DNA of 64,000 bases from Pithys albifrons albifrons (lineage: Eukaryota; Chordata; Aves; Passeriformes; Thamnophilidae). The translations under genes and the position numbers were made by a program. The notes beneath the pieces were generated by a model. It was not told the DNA's origin. It did no database searches and worked only from the letters and a program-made list of their open reading frames with translations. Below are positions 49,101 to 61,000 of this stretch, piece after piece. The stretch covers positions 29,331,889 to 29,395,888 of the forward strand of contig NC_092497.1 of the NCBI RefSeq assembly GCF_047495875.1, given 5' to 3'. Within the stretch, counting starts at the first letter, position 1, and every line of letters begins with the position of its first letter.

Positions 49101-52011
49101 GATTAACTTGTCTGTGGGAGTTTGGTATTTCTATGGTAACAGTTTCTTCCTTCTGCTGTGATATTTTATCTGTGCCTGATTGCCTGTCCCTTTTCTTCCT
49201 CATTAGTCTGCCATAATCACAGTGAATGAGCCCAGAGGCAGAAATGAATTTGTGCCTCTCACTCTAATTAGAGAGAGAGGAACCTACGGGAGAGTCATTG
49301 TAGCTTTTGAGGTGAGTTTATCAAAAAGGATTTATACCTTTGGCTGTTTGATGAAACTGTGAGGCTGTAATCATAACTTACCAACTTGTTTATTAAAGTG
49401 AAAGGTGGACAAAACACCTATGCCTACGTTTTCTGTTTCATAAAATGGAAAGATACTACCTTTCAAGTAGAGAGTATTACAATTATCTGACTGGTTAATT
49501 TGAGAAAAAAATAAAGATGTATTAGAGAAAATTGACTATTTTTTGTCATTTAGGAAGATATCTGAGGGAGCATTAATGGTATTATTAAAAAGCGATGTGT
49601 ATGAAGTGTGTAAGAAATTTCTTGTTTACTTTTTCAAAATTATCCGTATTTTCAAATAAACACCTGAGTCTCTAATGCTTGTGCTAAATTCAAACATGTA
49701 AGTGTAGAGCTCAATATTTAGTGAAATTCTCTATCTGTAAGACTGCAGTTCGAATTCTACAAACTCCAACCATTCAAAATAGCTACTTGAATATTTAGGC
49801 CATGAGTCACATACTTCATTTGAATGGGATATAGTTATTGCCTTTACTGTGGGAGAGGTTAGTGGAATTTTTTGGTTTTGTGCGGTTTTTTGGGGATATT
49901 TTTTTCTTATCTAGCTCGATTCTGTTGAATTCTTAAAACTACAATTAATTCTTTTCATATGGAAATGTCTTTATCAGATGTCTGGTCTTGTACATCATCA
50001 AAGGTTTAATCTAGATGTGTCAAAATCTTGAAAGATTTGTACTGAATACTATTGCTTAATAAATATAGCGTATATAGATAATGCGATTCTCTCTGTGATT
50101 TGTTGCAGTTCTTTTGGGTTTAAAGTCCAGTAAATTTTGCTGTCTGTGCAATTGATCAGGTTCATCTCAGAATGTAATTTATATACATATGTTGAAAAAA
50201 ATTTACAAAATCTACTATTTTTTTTAGGTTTCAGTTTTAATTGTGATTTCCATCATTAATTGTAATTTCCTTAGTATTACTAGGTAAAAAGGTCACAAGC
50301 CCAATACTGCTATTATTTTTTGGCTTGGAACTGATTAGGAAATGGCAGTGATTTATATTAAAAGAGAATTAACTATGCTTCCTGTTATTTAAAGAGTCGT
50401 TTAATGCACCAAGAGATACCAGAGTCTTCACAGGCCTGGATAGAAGTAGTTTTCTTCCTCTTTTTCTGGCAACACTTAATTTCTTCAGAGTGGCTACTCT
50501 GACTTATTCAGTCTGCCAAAAAAGAGCAGATTTTCACAACGTGTGTGCCTGTGATCAGGAGATGACTGAATAAATAGTCATTTGTTATGCATGTCACACA
50601 CTGTATATTGATTATTGTGCCAGATTTTTATGTGTGTTTTATATATTTTTATTGTAAACATCAATTATTTGCAGATAGAAGATGGACCAAACTCAGCTGA
50701 AGAGGACTTAAGTCCAGCCAGAGGAATTATTACATTTATGCCTGGGAGATCAGTGTTAATTTATAATATAACAGTGCTTGATGATCAGGTAAGAACAAGC
50801 TGACTTTGTTTTTTATTTGTTTATATAGAAGGTTAACTGCTGTTCTGGAGACACTTGGTATTAAGTTGCAAAAGCGCTGTATTTAAATGGCACTAGAAGT
50901 GCTTCTGCTTCATAAAATGATGCTAAATGTAGTCTCTATGGGTTATCTCTTTTTATCTTTTAAAATTCTGCCTCTGTAATTTACATCAGTGAATATTTTT
51001 AGTTTCTGAACATACTGTGTCTGCTGTGACTAGACCTGTTAGATGCTACAAAGTAAATCTATAAATAATAAGGAAAGCATTATACTTTTTATTCTGATAG
51101 GTACTGAGGTCCTTGTATGGCCAAGGATGGTGTTCTTGAAGTTGATACAGAATTATCTATTGACTGACCTTTCTGTATTTAAGTTGTCTATGTTTCTTTT
51201 TACATGTTCTCTGTTTTTCCCTGATCGTTTGCCTTGCAAATTCAGAGTAGGTTTGCATAATAAACTCAGGTTATCCTTTTATCTTCATTAATTGTTAAGG
51301 GAAAAGAAACCTAATCGTAACTTTTCTTACCTAAGGCATTTTGATTGTGTCCTCAGTGATGCTTGTGCAGCTCCTCTTCCTTCAGTTAAAAGAGCATAAA
51401 AATGCAGTTCATTTTTTTGTTAACTTGACTGCTTTCAATTCTGTCAAGGGCAGACTCGTTATGTTTGCCACTAATGAAAGATACAGCACGCAAAATTCAG
51501 AGGGAAAGGGTAAATTAAAAACTTTGTATGTTTTTATATAGATACGTTTCAAAGTAGCAACATACTTTAAAAAATGGTAAAAGTAGATAACTTTCCTAAA
51601 AGAAAAGGCAGTCTTGTTAAAAAGATGAACATAAGTTGATAATTAAAAATTTTCAGTTTTTAGATTGGTCTTTGAAAAGAATCTGTGTATATATTGTAAG
51701 CCTTTTTGCTATTTTAAGTAAACTAAATAGTCCTTAGTTTAACATTTGGTTTTTTTTTTTTAATTTTCTTACATTTTTCTCAGTTTTATTTTAATTTATA
51801 ATGAGTTTGAGAAGGAAATAAAGGCACTAAAATAACATGATGTGGAACAACTTAATAAGGAAATTTACTAGAAAAGTTGCATGTTTTCTTCTGAGAAGTG
51901 CTCTTGAAATTTATTTTCTCAAAGTTTGATCTGCATGGCTGTGGCTGGTCCATTCACTGGAAGTCTTCCATGGGTGTACACAAAAGGTTAATTTTGTGTG
52001 AAAATCCTTTA

Positions 52012-52043
<32 letters not shown>

Positions 52044-55000
52044 ATGCACAAGAATTCAATATTACTCAGAACTTAATTTGAGCTATTAGGATCTGAAGTT
52101 AAGAAAAACAATGAAACAGCTATTGTTCTGAATTATGTAGTCCTTTTCCTACAGAGATTAGGGGACTTCAGATCTGATCTCTACAATACATGTATTATTG
52201 TGTATATTTCCCTTTTTAGTGAGGAACAGTGGAAACTTTGTTAACAGAAAATGAAAGAGGCAAGGCAGCACTGAAAATCCCTTAGATTTTTGTCTTTGAA
52301 GTCTGGCTGGGGTTTTTATTGGTCAATTATGATGCCATTAAAAGCTCCAGCATGCCCCATTTATGTGAGATGCTAAGATGTAAACTACAACTGAAGTAGT
52401 AGATATATTTTGACTCTTAAATGTATATTTTTGTGGTGCCAGATGGTATGTCAATTTGTGAACTAAATGAAACATAAGGCTGAGATTAGCTCAGTTGGTT
52501 AAAACCTGGTTGTAATAACGCCAAGGTCGTGGGTTCAATCCCCTGTATGGGCCATTGACTTAAGAGTTGGACTCGATGATCCTTGTGGGTTCCTTCCAAC
52601 TCAGAATAGTCAGTGAAAAGTTAGCATTAATTCTAATCAAGTGAACCAACCATGTGATGTCTCAGTATAGGATGGAGGTGACTGAGAGTTTCCAGATCTG
52701 AAGCTGACAACAAAACCCTGCATGAATCAACAGCATTATGCAAGTTTCAGTGCCACAAGCCAAACAAGGATATCATGCCCTTCTCTTAGTCCTAGAACAG
52801 GATGTGAGCGTGGACAGTAAACAAATGAGTGTTAAAGAGAAAGAAATACTGCATAGCAGCATTTTCAAAACTTGATTTGCTCAGTAAACGGAAATTCATG
52901 AAAAGGATTGGTTGACTTTCTAACAAAAAAAATTGTGATTTTGTCCTGTAATTCCTTTCAGAAGCAAACAAAACTGGTTTCCAGTAGTAGACAGTATGGA
53001 TGAGATGCAGAGATCATAAATAAGTTTTAAAGATTTACTTTTTACCTATATGTATTAATAAAATAATCTTTTATTTTCAGCTTCATAGGTTTAGCAAATC
53101 AGGATTTGGGGAATAAAATGTAGAATCATAGAATCATGTCATATGCTGAGTTGGAAGAGACCCATCAGGATATCAAGTCCAGCTTCTCACTCTGCACAGG
53201 ACACCCCAAGAATCACAGAATCACTGACTATTCTGAGTTGGAAGGGACCCACAAGGCTCTTAAGTCAATGGCCCACATAGGGGATTGAACCCATGACCTT
53301 GGCATTATTACAACCATGTTTTGACCAACTGACCTAATCTCAAGGTCAACATATATATACTTATACAGTAATATAAGCAAAAAATATGATTCTAAATTGT
53401 GTGATTTGTGGTTTATAAGCCATTCTTTATTGTCTGCTGCATCAGACACTGGAGAAGAAATAGCTAGACCTAAATTGTAGTTTTAAGCAGTTGTTTTGTA
53501 GAAATATCAAAATGCAAATAATTGCTAAGTACAAGAAATCACTTTCTCAGATCTGTGATGGAAATTTTCTCTGTTGTTGTGGGTTCATCTGAACACAAGA
53601 TGTATTCCTTTTCCAGTTGTATAGGACGGAGGGGCCAAGGTAGCTCCTGTCCCTAAGTTGTTTCTTTATTGTCTCAGGCACATATAGAAGAGATCAGTAT
53701 CAACATCGGAAAAAGAGATGTAAACATATCTTTATTTCCAAATAGAGGTGGCTTCTAAAAGTGGCAATTGGTCCCTTAATCCTCTCAAGGTGTAAAGATC
53801 CAGACTTTTCTGATTCTTGACTAATTTTTGTTTGTTTTTTTTTCTGACTTTCCACCCTTTCTCATATTGTCAGAGTTCAGAAGCCTGTTTTAGGAAATAA
53901 AGACATGAAATTTTGAGAAGGAGTTCTTAGTGAAAGTTAAAATCAAAGGTGTCTCTCCTGTTTGTTTTAATAAGAAATGAGCTTTTTAAAGTTTATATAA
54001 TTTCCCTTTTCTGCAAAATGAATAAACCGTATTTCTCAGTCTGAGAGTTTGGCATGTATTTGAAATGTGACTTACACTCAGTTGCTAATACTATTTTTCC
54101 AGATACCTGAAAATGATGAAATCTTTGTTGTTCATCTCAAGAGTGTGGAGGGAGGGGCTGAAATCAACAAAACAAAAAATTCTGTTTGGATTAATATTAA
54201 GAAAAATGACAGTCCCGTGCGTTTTGCTCAGAGTGCTTATGTGGTGCCTGAGGAAGATGATGTGGTAACAATCCAAGTGGTTCGTGGTAAGGATGTCAGT
54301 GGAAAAGTAACTGGACCTGATGAAGATGAAGTCTCTGTCAGTTACGCCATTTTAACTGGGGATTCAACAGCTCATGCACAGCTTAACGTAGACTTCTTAG
54401 ATCTACAGCCAAATGCAACTCTTGTTTTCCCACCCCTAGTTCATGAAACGTATTTGAAATTTAAAATCCTTGATGATGCCATACCAGAAATTGCTGAGAC
54501 CTTTCAGGTTATGCTTCTTGAGGACACTTTGCAAGGAGATGCTGTTTTGATTTATCCATCTGTTGTTCATGTCACTATACAACCGAATGATAAACCCTAT
54601 GGAGTGCTATCAATCAACAGTGTTCTGTTAACTCACCCTGTTATTATTGATGAAGACCAAATTTCAAGGTACTGCAGATCTTAAAATCTAGTATCTATTC
54701 AGTTTAAGAGATGTGTTTGGCATTTTTAAGCATCCTTAGGGTATCACTAGAAGTAATTGTAAAATCACTACTAAAAGTATAATGTAGAAATCACTTCTGT
54801 GTTGTTATTATCACCTGTATCTACAAAGATTTCAAGGAAGTGGGAATGTCCAATTGTGTAGGAAGTATTTTAATATTTAGAAACTGTATGTAAATAAACC
54901 ATAACTATTTAATCACATTATCATATTTATCACATATTAATCTGAAGGCAGAATCAATTGTGGTGGCGCTGCACACCACTTCAGTGGCAAATAGGTTTCT

Positions 55001-58000
55001 GTCTTCCTCTCTTGATAAATCTTTGTACTTACTGTCTATAAAACTAGTAGTCTCTGAGTGTACTTCACTGAGTATATTTCACTCAGCAGCTGAGTGTATT
55101 TCATAAGTATCTTCCATGAAATACTTATCTCAAAATAATTCAAATGTTTATAATTTTACAAAGAGATTAAAATCAAAGTTCTGTACAAATTTTATAGGGA
55201 GGAATGATAAACAATACTGACAATCTCAATAAAAATGTCCACTGCTAGTCACTGATAGTAGTCGTTCTTAAGGTGACCAATAATATCTCAAACTATCATA
55301 GTATGAACGATCTTGAAAGAATATGTTATGTTAGTTAGAGCCCAGCACTTGAGTATTCATCTTTCTTATACGCAATAAAGGAATCAATCTTGCTTTCTAG
55401 ATTTTTGTATGTGATGATTCCCAGGATTTCCAGAGTTTTTGTGGTAGTCATATGCTTGTCAGTTGCAGGCAACGTGACATTTCCAGTATCATAAATATCA
55501 ATAACTGAATATAGTTTTGGTACAGAGGCAAATAGTTTATTAAAAATCATTTAATTTCACATTAGTTCATTTAAATGTTTATGCCTAACAACTGTTCATG
55601 ATGTAGAAAGGTCATAGACAAAAAGTTTTCTGAAATTTGACTTGTGTTTCTCAAGACAAATGTAAAATGTACCCAGTCTCTCCATCTCAGTGTCTTTCTT
55701 TCTGTAAAGTGAATTCTAAAAAATTCCTTTAGTCACATTAAAACGAGCTTGTGAATAACACTCAGTGCATTATGATTTCACAAACTAAGCCATCAGTCAA
55801 ATGCCAGTTGCAACAGTTTAGGTCTCTGTAAATATTTTAGGCAATCAATAATCAAGCAAGCCAATATTAATTATGGTTTTATGTTGTGGGGTTTTGTTTT
55901 CATTCAAAACCACAGGTTTGAAGGTATCACAGTTGTAAGAAATGGTGGAACACATGGAAATGTTTCTGTTTCCTGGATTATAATCCGAAATAGCAGTGAT
56001 CCCTCACCTGTGACTGCAGACCTCCTTCCAGAGACGGGGGAGATAAGTTTTGATCAAGGACAGATGCTGGTGTCCCTTTGTCTGGAAATTATTAATGATG
56101 ATATACCAGAAGAGGCAGAGCCCTACCTTCTGAAACTCCTATCTCATACAATACAGGGAGGAGCAGAAGTCAGTGAGCCATCTGAGGTAAGTTTGTTTTC
56201 AGAATTCTTTTGGAGAAGTTAATAATGGGTAAGAAAAACTTTACCAGTTTTAATAACATTGGCTGAACTGGTGAAAGGATTTAGTGTTGAATAGAAATCA
56301 AACAAATTAATCCTTAATATAATCTAAATGTACAGAGCCATCTCTAAAGTATTTGGCTAAGTACAGTATACAATGCCAGACCTTTTCACTGTGGAACCAT
56401 TCAGTTAAGATTGTTCCCATCATGTATAGCGTTGCATAAATGCTGTTTCAACTGACTGCTTTCTAAGGGAACACAGCAAAGTTGCTTGCACTTGCTGACT
56501 TAATGATTACTGAAATGTTTTACAGAGTAACAACTTCAAGGGGAGGGGTTGGTGATTAAGGCTGACATCTGAACTGTTAATTAAAGTGTGGCTAGTATGG
56601 CCAACTACTCTGTGACTGGAGTCCCTGCTTTGTCTTTTTCAAAAATGGGTGGAATGAGCTTGGTGAATAAAATGAATTTTTTTGCAATCTGGAACACTTA
56701 AAAATTATTCACTTTGGCTGCTGAACCAAAAAATCAGTTACTCAGAGCTCACTCTGGCACACAGATGATACATAGTGGGAAAGTTGCCCCTGTCAGTGCT
56801 GTGCTGCTTGTGTACAAAGAGTACTTTTGGGCTGTCAATCTGATTTCTTTGCCGAGTGCCGATTCACGAAGGAACAAAGTGTATGGTGACAGTCAGGACA
56901 CGCTTCCATGAAGGCATGAAACTATGGTATAGAGTAATGCAGTAAGTGATGCCATTTTCTGCTTTGCAGCTTCTGTTTTACATTCAGGACAGTGATGATG
57001 TTTATGGCCTAATAAAGTTCTATCCTTTGGAGAATCAGAAGATCGAAAGTAATCCAACAGGACGCTTTTTATCCTTGAGTTTTGCAAGGGAAGGAGGAAC
57101 AGTTGGAGATGTGCAATTGGTTTATACTGCACTGTATATTCCAGCTGGAGCTCTGGATCCTGCAAGAGCGAAAGGTGGCATTCTAAATATTTCTAAAAGA
57201 AGCATTCTCATATTTCCAGAAGGAAAAGCACAAGTTAGTAGAAGTATACCAATAAGAAACGATGCATTTCTTCAAAATGGAGCTCATTTCTTCATACAGG
57301 TATTTCACTTGTGTTTGGGGATTTTTTTAAGTGTGTGTAATATACACGATATAATTTAGTAGTGCCTCCTTCCCTTTTAGTTTAATTAAAATGATGCTGC
57401 CTCTTCGAAAAAGAAGAAGGAAAGAATAAAGTGGTTCGCTCTGTGACCAAGAAAACTTTCTTATTTAGAGACAGGTTCCAGAAATCTGCCAAAAGTTTTA
57501 TTTCTAATCATTATTTACTAATTACACAATTTAAAAAAGATAGACTGTTGTAATAAAATTCAGGTATTACACATGAAATTTAACAAAATGCGATCAGTGT
57601 TGCAGAGGTTATAGTTACCTCTTGAGGTATGTTATTCTGTCAACCCCTTTACTTTCAGTTTAGCCAAATAAAGGCTCCTGAGTTACAGAGGAACAACAAA
57701 TTTGAGAAATTCCTAACAAATAAATATAAATTTGAAATAGTCAAACATATATTTAATTTATGTGCAAATTTGACCGGACAGCTTGAAAAGTATTTCTCCA
57801 GTTTTCCCTGTATGTGCCCTTCTGATAATTTTTTTTTCAGTTTGAATTTGTAAGAATGGCACTTCTATCATTGATCATATGATAGACTGGAAAAAATTAC
57901 TAAAACTTTGCCTTTGAAAGAAAACTAGATTTTCTGTAAAATATTTAAAGAAAGAATTTCCATTTTCCAATTAATCCTTTCATTTTTCACTGGAGAAACC

Positions 58001-61000
58001 CAAATTTTCTCACTTTTTTGCAAGTTACTGTTCAGATATACTACTGTGGAAGATCCTGGGCATTGTAATCAGTAATTGTTACACTGTTTTCTCATCTGCA
58101 GTTAAGAATAAGTATTACCTTTACTTCCTCTGTTTAACCATTGCCACTCTGGCCATCTTGGGATCATAAGCCCAGGGAGCAATCTTAATACAGAGACAGA
58201 GGGATGACTTAGTGCTTGTGGAATCTCTTAGTTTTTCTTAATCTTTTCATTTTAAGTCATTTCAGTGTCTTTAAAATTTTCAAATGGAGATGTTGATGTG
58301 AAATTTGTAGGTTTTGTCTTTAATTTAAAATCTACCAAAGATGTTTTAATTACTTCTGTAATCTTGAAAATATTTCTTCCCTCCACCTCCTCCCCTTGAC
58401 ATTCTCTTAAAGAACAAAGAGAAAAAACTATTGCCAGAATTATATTCTTGCCTTACTAGTAAGTACTGTTTTTGCATTCAGTTAGATAAGGAATTGTGTT
58501 CTGAAATATTAGAATAGATTAGTATGTTTTACCATCTGCCTGAGATCTGAAAGATCTGTAAAAGAATTGAAGTGCCTAATTTCAAGCCCTTTTTAAATGA
58601 TAGATTAGAAATACCATTTCAGTGTGGAGTACGGACAAGTCATACATGTGACAAGAATTTCAGAATTCAGGCACTTGGCCAGGCTTTTCAAACTACAGAT
58701 TCCATGGAGATGGGGAGTGGATATTCTGTACTTTCTCCATGAACCATAAAAATGTTTCTATTTGAACAAACAACATCAGAGGCAACTTCTAGTACAAATA
58801 ATTCATTTAGAGAGGGAAGAAAAATGCCCCTATTTATTACTATGACAATCCTTCTACATTGTGAATAAATGATAGTCTCAGCAAACATTTTTAGAATGAG
58901 AAAAAACTGCAGCGTTTTTACTGAGTCCAGTAAAGGGTTGACTCGGGGATCAGGGGAGGATGGGTGAAGGAGGAAATGAAGCTTAAACACAGTGAGAGAA
59001 TGGATAGAGGAACTGGAAAAGTGAGATGAACATTCTTCAGTGACATCTTCAATTAAAAAACCTGTTTTTGTTTGGACAGGAAGATGAACTAATTTAATTA
59101 ACTACTTGGTATTATTCAATTTGCAGTGCCTTCTTTTTTCCTTATGAGCTGATTTGCTTTAAACGGAAACACTGAATCTAAAACAAAAAATCTTGGTACT
59201 TAATTAATTATTACTTTAATCTCAAATTGAGGATCCAGAATCAGAAGCTCTAGAGAAAGGGACTTCTTTCAACTCTGTAGTGTTTCAAGAAACTTTACTG
59301 AACTGTATGCTGTTCCACCTGCATGCTGTTATTTGCATCGGGGCCTACTGACCTAAGAAAACTTAGTAAACAGAAAATAAACAGACCCACCCTCTGTTCC
59401 TTAGACTCTCAAAAACTGGCTTGTATGGTTGAGAATGAATTGCTGAATACAATATTTATAAAACTTCCCATATATCATCAAATAAAATGTACACGAATAT
59501 TTTTGCCTGTTACTTAAGCAACAGTAGAACAAAGTTTTATACAGACCAAGTTTCAAAGAGTCAGAGGCCTTTAATACTCGCACCGATACGGTGGAGAGGT
59601 TTCCGCCTCCAGGAGCCAGGCTAGGAAAGCGACAAGCAGGGCTCCCTAGGATCAGGCCCCTTAGAAGCGAGGGACGGCTCCTCCCGCCCCCGGCCCGGCG
59701 ACCGTCCCGAACGGAACAAGCCCGCACTTGCCAGGAGTCCACGAGGAAAAGCCAAGTTCATTGCCGCGCGCTAGCTTTTGAGGAGAGCATGGGAATTCTC
59801 CGGATGTAGGCGGGGAAGAGAGGCGGAGACGGGGCGGACTAACACAGTTCATTGGGTACATGCAAACGAAGGGAAGGAGGGAGGGGAGGAGCGGCAAAAG
59901 GACCAATGGGAGAATGAGAGGGCGGGGAAAGTCTACCGTAGGGCTTCCGGCACTCCGAGGCAGGGACGGCCCCCGCCCGGGCTCCAGTGGCGCCACGTGG
60001 GCGGCCCCGCCGGCCGCCGCCCCCATGGCCGGGTCGGGCCAGGACAGGGGGCTGCGACCCGAAGGGTTTTGTGGGAAGAGGGAACTTGGACAAGGAACTA
60101 CCAAGGGAAAAACAACCAGGGTAGACACATTGGGGTGTATAACATTCAAACTGGGGAAACATCGATATAGGGTGTGAACATTAGAGTCCTTATAAATCTC
60201 TCGCAGAGCTTCCATATTCGGGGAGCCGGGTTCCTGGGCTTCGGCGTCCTCGTCTATCCATATCTTGTAGTATTTTTGCCAGTGTATAAACCCTGTGTCT
60301 CCTCCGACACAGTAGAACAAAGTTTTATACAGACCAAGTTTCAAAGAGTCAGAGGCCTTTAATACTCATCATCTGAAATAGTGGCTCATAATTCCTTTGT
60401 AGATTTAAATAAGGACACTTCTCTCTCCTCCATTGAAACCTGTGTGATGACAACTGATAACTTGAAGCAAAGCATCCTAGTGGGAGTTAATGGTTATCAT
60501 TGGTGGTTCATACACCAGTGAAATGTTTGCAAAGTATATACAAATCAACCATGAAACTTTTATTGGTAGTGATGCATGTAGACAGAACCTCATGGTGGTA
60601 AAACTTATATTTGAAAGAAGCGCTAAAATAGGAAGGTTTTGCTTTCCTTGCTATGTCAGTGCTGTTGCTGGCCTTAGGGAGTAGTGTTTCCTATTCAAAG
60701 AATGAATAAACCATTTTCTATTTCTTCTAAGTATAAATAAGACATCAAAAATATGGTAATAAGAGAGAAGACTGCAGTTATGAAATTAATACTGATTTTC
60801 AATTCTGCATGTAATTCTAGCATGTTAGTTACTGTAAATAGAGAATTTCCTAAAGTTGTATGAAAGAGGAAAGAAGATTGAGTCATTCTTTGGCTTCATG
60901 AGAGGCTGTAAATTATTATGGTCCCTGTGACTTCAGCAGGTACTTACCAGTGTGTGTCAAAAAATGAAGTTAGAACAACAGTTTGGGCACTTGTCAGATC

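Larger units (their letters stand above)
50789..54102 (+). other. ADGRV1 intron 6
   Basis: 3.3 kb holding a (GAT)n microsatellite, a plus-strand tRNA-Ile/CR1 SINE, a CR1 tail and a minus-strand SINE. The remaining sequence is AT-rich and unremarkable. Confidence 0.85.

Noticed and set aside
54091..54276. Minus-strand frame over ADGRV1 exon 7
   Set aside because: Shadow of the coding exon on the other strand.
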